Assembly: GCF_026421305.1 (NCBI RefSeq)
Contig: NZ_JAPJBQ010000003.1
Span: 248,001-312,000 of the forward strand
Length of the DNA stretch: 64,000 bases
Source of the DNA: Dyella silvae
GTDB lineage: Bacteria; Pseudomonadota; Gammaproteobacteria; Xanthomonadales; Rhodanobacteraceae
Direction of reading: 5' to 3'
The notes beneath the pieces are model-generated. The model saw only the letters and a program-made list of their open reading frames with translations. It was not told the origin of the DNA and did no database searches. Shown piece by piece: positions 1-7,697 of the stretch. The number at the start of each line of letters is the position of its first letter. Positions within the stretch are counted from its first letter, which is position 1. Both the position numbers and the translations under genes were made by a program.

Positions 1-505
1 ATTCGTACATCTCGTCCTGGCAGATCACCAGGTGGGCCGGAATCACCTTCTCCAGTTCACCCGCCTCGAACTGCTTGCGGCTGATGTTGGCGAGCACCAC
101 GCCATAACCCCACGGCATGATCAGCTTGCCTTCGTGAGTGTGCCCGGACGGAAAGCGCAATGCCGGGTCGCGCTGCAGCACCTTGTAGATCTCGGTGGCG
201 TAATCGCGCGCCTGCATCAGCGGGTTGGGCTGCTTCACGCTGCTGGTGTTAGTGAGCAGGGTAAACAGCGTGGGGTCGGCGTGCTGGATGGTGCCGGGCT
301 TCCAGTCCTTCACTTCCAGCACCAGCAGGCCACGGCGCGGATGAAACACGATGAAGTCGGGGTGGCGCTGTTTGGGACCGACGGGGACGTCGTACCACAG
401 CAGGTAATCGTCTTCGAGCTTCTGCTCCAATCGCTCAGACAAGCGCTTTTCGCCGCTGGTCATGCGCGAAAGGCAGCTGTTTCGGGATGGAATGAGCTTG
501 GCCAT
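1..505 (-). CDS. NERD domain protein, probably NERD-helicase (5' part only)
   Basis: The gene starts at ATG 505 and runs off the left edge, so only the first 168 residues are visible. They contain a nuclease-related (NERD) domain: an N-terminal EKRLSERLEQ helix, then the core around PKQRHPDFIV and LLVLEVKDW at about residues 50-75, which carries the acidic and Lys residues of a restriction-endonuclease-like fold. In the family this domain is often followed by a UvrD/Rep-type or DEAD helicase, and the conserved opening MAKLIPSRNSC is typical of those fusions. The helicase part is not visible here, so that is inference. It is transcribed away from the aroG leader. Confidence 0.75.
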   Translation of the reverse strand, partial: MAKLIPSRNSCLSRMTSGEKRLSERLEQKLEDDYLLWYDVPVGPKQRHPDFIVFHPRRGLLVLEVKDWKPGTIQHADPTLFTLLTNTSSVKQPNPLMQARDYATEIYKVLQRDPALRFPSGHTHEGKLIMPWGYGVVLANISRKQFEAGELEKVIPAHLVICQDEMYE

Positions 506-721
506 CGTGGCGCCCCTGACGTCCGGTCCGGCGACGTTAGCGGATCGGCAGGGCGTGTCAATGGAGCTACCACGGGCCCCGGGGCTGGGTTTTTGCCAGT
601 GCTGCAGCGTATCGGCAGATACGCCGTTCTCAGTGGCGAATCGGTTCGCGGGCAGGGCGGGCGAGGACGTTCCAGGGGGATCTCGTCACCAAAGGCTATC
701 GCTTGGTTTCAAATGCATCCT

Positions 722-749
722 TTGCGCGCGCAAAAATCCTGTGTTATCT
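722..749 (+). promoter_or_regulatory. weak candidate sigma70 promoter for the aroG leader
   Basis: TTGCGC (722-727) and TTATCT (744-749) are separated by 16 bases. The implied transcription start lies only a few bases before the leader ATG at 759, which would make the leader peptide nearly leaderless; no clear Shine-Dalgarno precedes that ATG. The promoter could instead lie further upstream in 506-720, where nothing else is recognisable. Confidence 0.3.
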
Positions 750-758
750 CTATCGACC

Positions 759-842
759 ATGACCTCCCACACCGCCCGCCAGTATTTTTGGTTTTACGGC
801 TATCCGATGCCGCTGGCGGAGGGTTGGTCGCGACTGTCTTAA
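759..842 (+). CDS. aromatic leader peptide (27 aa) of the DAHP synthase attenuator
   Basis: This short ORF encodes MTSHTARQYFWFYGYPMPLA followed by EGWSRLS. Seven of its 27 residues are aromatic, and six fall in the block YFWFYGY (codons 783-803). It lies just upstream of a strong intrinsic terminator and of the first enzyme of aromatic amino acid synthesis. A ribosome short of charged tRNA-Tyr, -Phe or -Trp would stall in the block directly 3' of attenuator segment 1. The mixed Tyr/Phe/Trp content suggests sensing of all three amino acids rather than one. No good Shine-Dalgarno is visible, which is the weakest point of the call. Confidence 0.8.
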   Translation: MTSHTARQYFWFYGYPMPLAEGWSRLS

Positions 843-895
843 CGACAAGTCACCATTCCCAAAAAGGCCGCCAGCCACCACTGGCGGCCTTTTTT
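776..895 (+). promoter_or_regulatory. four-segment transcription attenuator upstream of DAHP synthase
   Basis: Four 7-base segments can pair alternately. Segment 1 is CCGCCAG at 776-782, segment 2 is CTGGCGG at 813-819, segment 3 is CCGCCAG at 868-874, and segment 4 is CTGGCGG at 881-887. Pairing 3:4 extends to GGCCGCCAG (866-874) with CTGGCGGCC (881-889), followed by six T, an intrinsic terminator. Pairing 2:3 is the antiterminator and 1:2 the protector. The aromatic codons at 783-803 begin immediately after segment 1, so a stalled ribosome would hide segment 1 and free segment 2. This is the classical amino-acid attenuation layout. Confidence 0.85.
866..895 (+). terminator. attenuator terminator before aroG
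   Basis: A perfect 9-bp stem (866-874 with 881-889) closes a 6-base loop and is followed by TTTTTT at 890-895. An A5 run precedes the stem. It ends 33 bases before the aroG start codon. Confidence 0.9.
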
Positions 896-928
896 ATGGT
901 CGCCAGTGCACCCCACCAGGAGACCACC

Positions 929-2056
929 GTGAACCCTTCCACCGACGATTTACGCATTCGCACCATCACGACGCTGAGCACGCCAGCCGAGGTGATGCGC
1001 GATGGCCCCATCAGTGCGCGCGCCGCCCACACGGTGACCGCATCGCGTCATGCATTACATCGCATTCTGGCTGGCGTGGACGACCGTCTGGCGGTGGTGG
1101 TCGGGCCTTGCTCGATTCACGATATCGATGCGGCGCTGGAATATGCCGACCGGCTCATCGCCCAGCGCGAGCGCTATGCGAATGAGCTGGAGATCGTCAT
1201 GCGTGTGTATTTCGAGAAGCCTCGCACCACGGTGGGTTGGAAGGGGCTGATCAACGATCCGGATCTCGACGGCAGTTTCCGTATCGACAAGGGCTTGCGC
1301 ATGGCGCGCGGTCTGCTGCGCGACATCAATCAAAAGGGCGTGCCGGCGGGTTGCGAGTTTCTCGACATGATCACGCCGCAGTACATCGCCGATCTGGTGG
1401 CATGGGGTGCTATCGGCGCGCGGACGACGGAAAGCCAGGTGCATCGCGAGCTCGCTTCGGGCCTGTCGTGCCCGGTGGGCTTCAAGAACGGTACCGATGG
1501 CAATGTGAAAATCGCCGTCGACGCGGTGCAGGCTGCGTCGCAACCCCACCATTTCCTGGCAGTCACTAAAGATGGCCAGACGGCCATTGCCGCCACCACG
1601 GGCAACGAGGATTGCCATGTGATTCTGCGTGGCGGCAAGACGCCCAACTACGACGCTGCTAGCGTCGATGCTGCCTGCGCTGCCATCGCGAAGGCGGGTC
1701 TTGATAGTCGTGTGATGATCGACGCCAGCCACGCCAACAGCGGCAAGCTGGCGGAAAACCAGCCGCGCGTGGTGGACGATATCGCCGCGCAGGTGGCCGG
1801 CGGCGAACGGCGCATTGCCGGCGTCATGGTGGAAAGCCACCTTGTTGGCGGCCGTCAGGAACTGGTGCCCGGGCAGCCGTTGCGCTACGGCCAGAGCATC
1901 ACCGACGGCTGCATTGATTGGGAGTCGACCGTCGCTGTGCTCGATCGGCTCGCGCAGGCAGTGCGCGCCCGTCGCGATGTCGAGCGGGCGGCGCGTTACC
2001 CGGGTGGCGGCCGGGTGCTGAGCCGGATGAGGCTTATCCGAGACTGTCCCGACTGA
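929..2056 (+). CDS. aroG: 3-deoxy-7-phosphoheptulonate synthase, class I (AroF/G/H type)
   Basis: It condenses phosphoenolpyruvate and erythrose 4-phosphate, the first step of the shikimate pathway. The 375-residue protein has GPCSIHD at 59-65, KPRTTVGWKG at 98-107, then GARTTESQ, GFKNGTDG, HVILRGGK and DASHANS, the usual PEP, phosphate and metal-site motifs of the E. coli-type enzymes. I chose GTG 929 because AGGAGA (919-924) sits at proper spacing and the upstream in-frame extension crosses the attenuator. Which isozyme (Phe-, Tyr- or Trp-sensitive) cannot be told from sequence, so the symbol is generic. Its 3' end overlaps the convergent dioxygenase gene by 23 bases. Expression is probably set by the upstream attenuator. 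Confidence 0.93.
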   Translation: MNPSTDDLRIRTITTLSTPAEVMRDGPISARAAHTVTASRHALHRILAGVDDRLAVVVGPCSIHDIDAALEYADRLIAQRERYANELEIVMRVYFEKPRTTVGWKGLINDPDLDGSFRIDKGLRMARGLLRDINQKGVPAGCEFLDMITPQYIADLVAWGAIGARTTESQVHRELASGLSCPVGFKNGTDGNVKIAVDAVQAASQPHHFLAVTKDGQTAIAATTGNEDCHVILRGGKTPNYDAASVDAACAAIAKAGLDSRVMIDASHANSGKLAENQPRVVDDIAAQVAGGERRIAGVMVESHLVGGRQELVPGQPLRYGQSITDGCIDWESTVAVLDRLAQAVRARRDVERAARYPGGGRVLSRMRLIRDCPD

Positions 2057-2864
2057 GCGCGCTGGGGTCGACGGCCAATGTCAGCCGCGCCACCTGCACG
2101 CCGTTTTCCATCGAAAGCGTGGCCATCGATTCGCTGCCGTGCTGCGTGGTGTAAACGTTGTCCTCGTCGAGCGTGATGCGCGATTCGCCCTGTCGCTGAT
2201 AGGGCGCGCCCGCCATGGCTGTAAGGCTGGCCGCTTCCGGAAAGAACAGCTGGCCGGTGTGCACCACGTGTCCGCCACGGTAATGACCATCCTGCATCTC
2301 CCCGCCGACATGCAGTTTGAGATGGATATGGTTGCAGCGACCCGCGTAATAGCCGGGAAAAATGGTGCGGAACTCAGCCTGTCCGCGCGCGTCGGCGAGC
2401 TGCGCGCCGCGCAAAAAGGTCAGTGGATCCGTCGATACACTTTTGGGCGGCATGCCATGCGGCCGGCCACCAGCACCAGGCGGTGGCCCGGGAGGCATGC
2501 CGTGTGGCGGCCGGCCGGGCGGCGGCCCCATGCCGGGGCCAGCTGGCGTCATCGCGGTAAACCCTGAGTACAGGCCTTGCGCGTCGCAGTGCCACACCTC
2601 CAGTGCCGTGCCGCTCAAAGGCCGGCAAGTGCGGCTGTCCAACACGTCGAAACGCAGCGTCAAGGGCAAGCCGGGTTTCCCCTCCGTGATGTCCTGCCGC
2701 AGCAGTGCGCGGTCGAGGTAATACGGGCCCTCTGTCTGTTCTGGAGTGAGACGACATGCCGGGCGGCCATCGGGAAGCGCGCGTGCGACGCGGAACAAGG
2801 GGAGGGCAGCGATACCGCCAAGGCACAGCTGCAGAAAATGCCGCCGATTCCAGGTGATTTTCAC
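2034..2864 (-). CDS. intradiol ring-cleavage dioxygenase-like protein, exported, with Pro/Gly/Met-rich insert
   Basis: The 276-residue protein belongs to the protocatechuate 3,4-dioxygenase/catechol dioxygenase fold. The Fe(III) ligands are present: Tyr in GLYSG (99), Tyr in PGYYAGR (172/173), and His179 and His181 in CNHIH. An RRHFLQ motif near residue 7, followed by a hydrophobic stretch, indicates a Tat-type signal peptide, so it probably acts outside the cytoplasm. Residues about 108-141 are a low-complexity insert with repeated HGMPP and PPG units between the first Tyr and the later ligands. GTG 2864 is chosen because it starts just before the Tat signal. ATG 2906 is possible. The substrate is unknown and no catabolic operon surrounds it. 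Confidence 0.85.
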   Translation of the reverse strand: MKITWNRRHFLQLCLGGIAALPLFRVARALPDGRPACRLTPEQTEGPYYLDRALLRQDITEGKPGLPLTLRFDVLDSRTCRPLSGTALEVWHCDAQGLYSGFTAMTPAGPGMGPPPGRPPHGMPPGPPPGAGGRPHGMPPKSVSTDPLTFLRGAQLADARGQAEFRTIFPGYYAGRCNHIHLKLHVGGEMQDGHYRGGHVVHTGQLFFPEAASLTAMAGAPYQRQGESRITLDEDNVYTTQHGSESMATLSMENGVQVARLTLAVDPSALSRDSLG

Positions 2865-3112
2865 GACGTGTTCCGATGATGTCTGGGCGTCATGCAGACG
2901 CGGCATCTTCCGAACGCTTGAGTGGTATCGGGGATGACAACAGCCGAGCCGCGCCCTTGAGTGCATCGGCGCAGTGGAAGAAAACCCGTGTTCGCAGAGT
3001 ATGTCCAACCGGTCATGCACGAAACGCGAAAGCCAGACGTCAGCACCTTCACATGAGATTCGCCGTGCAGTGTTTTATGCTGCGCCGCCTTGCTATGCCG
3101 TGGGAGCGTTTC

Positions 3113-3388
3113 ATGTCCGCCGAGATCAGCCACAATCCCCAAGCGCATCGTTTCGAGATCAAGGTGGATGGCGTACCTTGCGTGCTCGACTACACGCTGA
3201 TGAATGGCGTCATGACCATCACGCACACCATCGTTCCTTCGGCCGTCGGCGGTCGCGGCATTGCTTCCAACCTGGTGCGCACGGCGCTGGACACGGCCCG
3301 CGAAGAGCACTGGAGAGTCGATCCGGCGTGCTCCTATTCCGAGATATGGATGACGCGGCACCCGGAGTACGCCGACCTGCATATCTGA
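3113..3388 (+). CDS. small GNAT-like N-acetyltransferase (COG2388 type)
   Basis: This 91-residue protein matches the short, single-domain predicted acetyltransferases of the COG2388/NATD1 type. The acetyl-CoA loop is visible as VGGRGIASNLV, preceded by the beta-strand MTITHTIVP and ending with the conserved ...YSEIWMTRHPEYADL tail. ATG 3113 is preceded by GGGAG at 3101-3105. The family's substrate is not established. It is divergent from the dioxygenase gene, with about 250 bases between the starts. Confidence 0.8.
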   Translation: MSAEISHNPQAHRFEIKVDGVPCVLDYTLMNGVMTITHTIVPSAVGGRGIASNLVRTALDTAREEHWRVDPACSYSEIWMTRHPEYADLHI

Positions 3389-3530
3389 GGTCGCTGCCTC
3401 ATCGCCTTCGCTACCCGGAGGTAGTCGCAGTCACGCCTGCGATACGCATTAAGATGCGCCATGCCCAAGCCCGGGTCATGGGAGAGTTCGCCTTGACGAC
3501 GTGTCGTACGCCCTGCGAAAAGGCCGTTGC

Positions 3531-4217
3531 ATGAACGCGCCGGATGGAAAGTTGCCCGCCGCGCGTCACCGGCTTCCTTTTCGTGTTTTTCGCGCCCGGC
3601 CGCGACTGTCGGCATCGGGTGCGGTGTTCCTGCTGACGGGACTGGTGCTGTGGCAGGGCCTGCACCTGAAGGCGGCCAAAGCGCTGCTGCTGGGCTTCGA
3701 CGTAGGCGTGTTGGTCTATCTGATCGCACTCGCGCTGATGTTCAACCGCACCTCGTCGCCGGAGCTGATGCAAAGCCAGGCGCGCAAGCAGGACACGGGG
3801 CGCTGGGGCGTGCTGTGGACGGGGCTGGCGCTCACTGCCGTGGTGGCGCTGGCGCTGACCACGGAGTTGGGCGCAGCGCGAAGTGGCGGGGCGCAGGCGT
3901 TGTTGGTCGCGGCGGCCAGTCTGGTGCTGTCATGGCTGTTTCTCAATGTCATGTTCGCCATGCATTACGCCCATGGCTACTACGGCGACTTTGGCGAGAA
4001 GCACGAAGGGCTGGAATTTCCCGGTACGGCTCAGCCCGACTACTGGGATTTTGCCTACTTCGCCATCGTGATTGGCATGACCTTTCAGGTATCGGACGTG
4101 CAGATCACCAGCCGTTATCTGCGCCGCGTGGCGTTGCTGCACAGCGTGATCGCGTTCTTCTTCAATGTGTTCATCATTGCGATCAGCGTGAATATTGCGG
4201 CGGGGTTGGCGGGATAG
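3531..4217 (+). CDS. DUF1345 membrane protein
   Basis: The 228-residue protein has about five hydrophobic segments: residues ~33-50, 58-74, 96-116, 123-145 and two near the C terminus. It shows the family's conserved central HYAHGYYGD and DYWDFAYFAIVIGMTFQVSD blocks. Function is unknown; it is an inner-membrane protein. ATG 3531 fits the start of the family better than the upstream in-frame codon. A REP-like hairpin follows the stop. Confidence 0.8.
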   Translation: MNAPDGKLPAARHRLPFRVFRARPRLSASGAVFLLTGLVLWQGLHLKAAKALLLGFDVGVLVYLIALALMFNRTSSPELMQSQARKQDTGRWGVLWTGLALTAVVALALTTELGAARSGGAQALLVAAASLVLSWLFLNVMFAMHYAHGYYGDFGEKHEGLEFPGTAQPDYWDFAYFAIVIGMTFQVSDVQITSRYLRRVALLHSVIAFFFNVFIIAISVNIAAGLAG

Positions 4218-4242
4218 TCCGCGCTACGCACCACCGCCGCGT

Positions 4243-4274
4243 GCCGTCATCCCGGCGCAGGCCGGCATGACGGC
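4243..4274. repeat. REP-like palindrome, family B (CCGGCGCAGGCCGG core)
   Basis: GCCGTCAT (4243-4250) pairs with ATGACGGC (4267-4274) around a CCGGC-GCAG-GCCGG core. It lies between the convergent DUF1345 and yajQ genes and may act as a bidirectional terminator. Two further copies are at 34559-34699. Confidence 0.7.
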
Positions 4275-4318
4275 TGAGAGGCGTGCGGCCAGCATGCCGG
4301 GGCCGCATCCCATCCGCA

Positions 4319-4801
4319 TCAATCGCGGAAATTGTCGAACTGCAGCGGCAACTCCACATCCGCTTTGCGCAGCACGGCCATGGCCAGCTGCAGGTCGTCG
4401 CGCTTCTTGCCAGTCACGCGCAGCTTGTCGCCATTGATCTGCGCCTCGACCTTCAGCTTGGCCTCCTTCAGCGACGCCACCAGCTTCTTGGCTACCGGCT
4501 GTTCGATGCCTTGCTTCACGGTGATCTTCTGGCGCGAACCGCCGAGATTGGTTTCGGCATCACCCACATCCAGCGCGCGAATATCGATCTTCCGCGAGGT
4601 CAGGCGGCCGCGCAGGATGTCCAGCATCTGCTCTAGCTGAAATTCGCTGGGTGCGCTCTGGGTGATGATGAGCGTGTCCAGCTCGAACTTTGCGTCAGTG
4701 CCCTTGAAGTCGAAGCGGTTGGCCAGCTCACGGTTGGCCTGGTCCACGGCGTTGGTCAGCTCGTGCTTGTCGACTTCGGAGATCACGTCAAAGGAGGGCA
4801 T
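4319..4801 (-). CDS. yajQ: YajQ family nucleotide-binding protein
   Basis: The 160-residue protein is full length for the UPF0234 family and begins with the hallmark MPSFDVISEVD. It keeps NRFDFKGTDAKFELD and the C-terminal VTGKKRDDLQ..LP.QFDNFRD. YajQ proteins have two ferredoxin-like domains and bind nucleotides or tRNA; in Xanthomonas a homologue binds cyclic di-GMP and acts with a transcription factor in virulence control (established for that genus, inferred here). ATG 4801 is fixed by the conserved N terminus. Confidence 0.95.
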   Translation of the reverse strand: MPSFDVISEVDKHELTNAVDQANRELANRFDFKGTDAKFELDTLIITQSAPSEFQLEQMLDILRGRLTSRKIDIRALDVGDAETNLGGSRQKITVKQGIEQPVAKKLVASLKEAKLKVEAQINGDKLRVTGKKRDDLQLAMAVLRKADVELPLQFDNFRD

Positions 4802-4835
4802 GGTGGAGGCTCCGGGGAGGATGGAAAGCGGCAGT

Positions 4836-4997
4836 TTAAGGCAACACCGACTAAGTATCGCCGTCGTCACCGTCCCTGGCTGCTCGCAGATCACAGGGGT
4901 GGCGGCGAAGGCAGACTGGCTGTCTGTTGAGTCGACGCCCCGCAGGGATGCGGGCAGACAGGGACGGCCCCGCCTAACTTAGCCGGTGTTGCCTTAA
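4836..4997. mobile_element. candidate MITE with 21-bp terminal inverted repeats
   Basis: The left end (4836-4856, beginning TTAAGGCAACACCG) and right end (4977-4997, ending CGGTGTTGCCTTAA) are inverted copies matching at 20 of 21 positions, 120 bases apart. An inner inverted pair, CCGTCCCTG and CAGGGACGG, extends the symmetry, and CCCGCA/TGCGGG forms another small stem. There is no ORF inside. The ends could be read as an insertion at TA or TTAA. It fills most of the 267-base gap between yajQ and the flavoprotein gene. Confidence 0.6.
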
Positions 4998-5068
4998 GCC
5001 ATGTGGCTCCGCCTGGCGGATAATGCGCGGCTTATGCGGTGGGAGCAGGTTATGAAGGCGGTGTACGC

Positions 5069-6247
5069 GTGAAAGTGGATGTTCTGGTCGTCGGCGCCGG
5101 TGCCGCCGGGCTGATGTGCGCCATGGTGGCGGGGCAGCGCGGCCGCAGCGTGCTGGTGGTCGATCACGCCAACAAGGTGGGCAAGAAGATCCTGATGTCC
5201 GGCGGTGGGCGCTGCAACTTCACCAATATGGGGGTGACCCCAGCGTGCTATCTGTCGGCCAATCCGCATTTCGCCAAGTCCGCGCTGGCGCGTTACACCC
5301 CATGGGATTTCATCGCCATGGTGGAGAAGCATCGCATCGCCTATCACGAGAAGGAGCTTGGGCAACTGTTCTGCGACGAGTCGTCCAAGCTCATTGTGCG
5401 CATGCTGCTCGACGAATGCGCGCAGGCCGGTGTGCGTGTCGAAGCCAGCTGTGGCGTCCAGCGCGTGCGCAAGACGGACGAAGGCTTCAACGTGATGACG
5501 TCGCATGGCGAAGTGCATGCACAATCGCTGGTCGTGGCCACGGGCGGCCTGTCCATTCCCACCATGGGCGCCACCGGTTTCGGTTACGAACTGGCCCGCC
5601 AGTTCGGTCATAACGTGTTGCCGACGCGGGCTGGCCTGGTGCCGCTGACGTTGAGCGGCAAGCATCAGGAGCGCTATCAGGATCTTTCCGGCGTGGCACT
5701 TCCCCTGGTCGAAGCACGCGTGGGCAAGCAGGCGTTCCGCGCCGGGATGTTGTTTACCCATCGTGGTATCAGCGGGCCGTCCATTCTGCAGATTTCCTCC
5801 TACTGGCAGCCGGGTGACGATCTGCGAATCGATCTGTTGCCCGATACCAACGCCTCGGAATGGCTGCAGGCGCAACGCACAGAACGGCCCGCTGCCGAAC
5901 TGAAGAACGTGCTGGCCGACGTGTTGCCGCGCCGTCTCGCGCAGCGGCTTTGCGAGTTGTGGTTCGAGAGTCGTCCCATGCGTCAGTACCGCGAAGCAGA
6001 GCTGGCCCAGATCGGCGCACAACTGCACGACTGGCCTATGGTGGCCAGTGGCACCGAAGGCTATCGCACGGCGGAAGTGACGCTGGGCGGTGTCGATACT
6101 GACGGCCTTTCCTCCACCACCATGCAATCGAAGCTCGTTCCCGGCCTGTTTTTTGTCGGGGAAGTGGTCGACGTTACCGGCTGGTTGGGGGGCTACAACT
6201 TTCAGTGGGCGTGGGCGTCGGGCCACGCGGCGGGCGAAGTGGCTTGA
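5069..6247 (+). CDS. HI0933/YhiN-family flavoprotein
   Basis: The protein of about 392 residues starts with a Rossmann FAD-binding motif GAGAAG (9-14), followed by KKILMSGGGRCNFTN, the family signature, and ends with EVVDVTGWLGGYNFQWAW, the FAD-contacting C terminus. Members are annotated as NAD(P)/FAD-dependent oxidoreductases or aminoacetone oxidases; the physiological reaction is unsettled. GTG 5069 is chosen over GTG 5039 because GAAGGCGG precedes it and the Rossmann strand then starts at residue 3. Confidence 0.88.
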   Translation: MKVDVLVVGAGAAGLMCAMVAGQRGRSVLVVDHANKVGKKILMSGGGRCNFTNMGVTPACYLSANPHFAKSALARYTPWDFIAMVEKHRIAYHEKELGQLFCDESSKLIVRMLLDECAQAGVRVEASCGVQRVRKTDEGFNVMTSHGEVHAQSLVVATGGLSIPTMGATGFGYELARQFGHNVLPTRAGLVPLTLSGKHQERYQDLSGVALPLVEARVGKQAFRAGMLFTHRGISGPSILQISSYWQPGDDLRIDLLPDTNASEWLQAQRTERPAAELKNVLADVLPRRLAQRLCELWFESRPMRQYREAELAQIGAQLHDWPMVASGTEGYRTAEVTLGGVDTDGLSSTTMQSKLVPGLFFVGEVVDVTGWLGGYNFQWAWASGHAAGEVA

Positions 6248-6311
6248 TTTCGCGCGGGTTCAACACGCCGCGTGATCCACTGGGTAGCACGATGACCTTG
6301 AGGAAAAGCGC

Positions 6312-7199
6312 ATGAAAGTGGGTTTTATCGGCCTTGGTGCCATGGGCAGCGCCATGGCGAGCAACCTGATCAAGGCCGGGCATGACGTCACAGTGTGGAA
6401 CCGGTCGCCTGGCGCCGCCGAGCCCCTGGCGTCGCTGGGCGCCAAGGTGGTGAAGAGCGCCGATCGGGCGGCGCAAGGCGAGGTGCTGTTCAGCATGCTG
6501 GCCAACGATGCCGCGGTGCGCGACATCTTTTTCGCGGGCGGCCTGCTCGATGCGATGGACAAGGGCACGGTGCACGTCAATCACGCCACCGTCTCCGTGG
6601 CGCTGGCCAGCGAAATGGGGGCGGAGCATGCGCGGCGTGGACTCGACTATGTGGCGGCCCCGGTGTTCGGGCGGCCGGATGTTGCTGCGGCGGGCAAGCT
6701 GAATATTGTGGCCGCCGGCAAGCCCGCGGTGATCGAGAAGGTGCGTCCGCTGCTCGAGGTGATGGGAAGCCGCATCTGGATGCTGGGCGAGGCGCCCGAG
6801 CGCGCCAACGTGGTGAAGATTGCCGGCAACTTCATGCTGGGCGCGGCGATCGAAAGCATGGCCGAGGCCTCTGCGCTGACGCGCGCTCACGGTGTCAGTG
6901 CGGCGGATTTTCTCGAGGTGATGACCAATACGGCGTTTGCTTCGCCGGCCTTCAAGATCTATGGCCAGCTGATTGCCGAGCAGCGCTACACACCGGCTGG
7001 CTTCGCTTTGCCACTGGGCTACAAGGATATCGGGCTGGCATTGGCGGCTGCCGATGCTGCGCGTGTACCACTGCCACTGGCCGGACTGTTACGCGACGCT
7101 TTGCTCGAAGCACTGTCTGCAGGCGATGACGACGTGGACTGGTCGATCCTCGCGCAGGTCGCGGCGCGGCACGCGCATCTGGACGAACGCAAACTCTGA
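6312..7199 (+). CDS. NAD(P)-dependent beta-hydroxyacid dehydrogenase (HIBADH/GlxR family)
   Basis: The 295-residue protein has the nucleotide-binding motif GLGAMG at 7-12 and the family Lys (K169 in NVVKIAGNFML), which is catalytic in 3-hydroxyisobutyrate and tartronate semialdehyde reductases. The usual substrate-site DxST motif is replaced by NHATVS (90-95), so the substrate is not predictable; succinic semialdehyde/glyoxylate reductase-type activity is possible. No pathway partner is adjacent. Confidence 0.85.
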   Translation: MKVGFIGLGAMGSAMASNLIKAGHDVTVWNRSPGAAEPLASLGAKVVKSADRAAQGEVLFSMLANDAAVRDIFFAGGLLDAMDKGTVHVNHATVSVALASEMGAEHARRGLDYVAAPVFGRPDVAAAGKLNIVAAGKPAVIEKVRPLLEVMGSRIWMLGEAPERANVVKIAGNFMLGAAIESMAEASALTRAHGVSAADFLEVMTNTAFASPAFKIYGQLIAEQRYTPAGFALPLGYKDIGLALAAADAARVPLPLAGLLRDALLEALSAGDDDVDWSILAQVAARHAHLDERKL

Positions 7200-7210
7200 T
7201 CGATGGGCCT

Positions 7211-7223
7211 CTGTAGGAGCGGC
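7211..7223 (+). repeat. REP-like half copy, family A (CTGTAGGAGCG)
   Basis: CTGTAGGAGCGGC lies just after the dehydrogenase stop and before the convergent yaiI end. It is followed by a hairpin (GCGTCAG/CTGACGC) that may terminate both genes. It shares its core with 13362-13395, 28153-28233 and 31476-31488. Confidence 0.6.
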
Positions 7224-7229
7224 GGTGCG

Positions 7230-7697
7230 TCAGCGGGCCTGACGCCGCCGCGTCAGCCAGCGATCCAGCTGGTTGGCGAAAGCCTGTTTGTCGCGTGGAT
7301 GGAACGCAGACGGGCCGCCGGTGTCGACGCCGGCGCCGCGCAGTTCATCCATGAAATTCCGCATGCCCAAACGCTGCGCGATGGTGTCGGCGGTATACAA
7401 CTCGCCACGCGGATGCATGGCCAGCGCACCCTTGGCGATCACCGCCGAGGCGAGCGGAATGTCTTGCGTAACGACCAGATCATCAGCCGATACGCGCTGC
7501 ACGATCTCGTTGTCGGCCACATCGAATCCGCCGGGCACCTGGATGGCGCGTACGAAGCGCGATGGCGGCGTGCGCAGCCACTGGTTCGCCACCAGTGTCA
7601 CCTGCACCTGCTCGCGATCGGCGGCGCGGAACAGCACCTCTTTGATCGCGACAGGGCAGGCGTCGGCATCCACCCAGATTTGCGCGGCCGGATTCAA
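7230..7697 (-). CDS. yaiI: YaiI/YqxD family protein (UPF0178, DUF188)
   Basis: The 155-residue protein has the family hallmarks [16 protein letters not shown] at the N terminus, [12 protein letters not shown] in the middle, and [25 protein letters not shown]. The DxDxCP start resembles a PIN-like metal site, but the activity is unknown. The start is TTG 7697, which overlaps the stop of the upstream phzF-like gene (TTGA), indicating translational coupling in a two-gene operon. Confidence 0.92.
   Translation of the reverse strand: MNPAAQIWVDADACPVAIKEVLFRAADREQVQVTLVANQWLRTPPSRFVRAIQVPGGFDVADNEIVQRVSADDLVVTQDIPLASAVIAKGALAMHPRGELYTADTIAQRLGMRNFMDELRGAGVDTGGPSAFHPRDKQAFANQLDRWLTRRRQAR

Noticed and set aside
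32..928. Long in-frame extension upstream of the DAHP synthase start
   Set aside because: It crosses the NERD gene on the other strand, the leader peptide in another frame and the terminator. The GTG at 929 has a good ribosome binding site and the family length.
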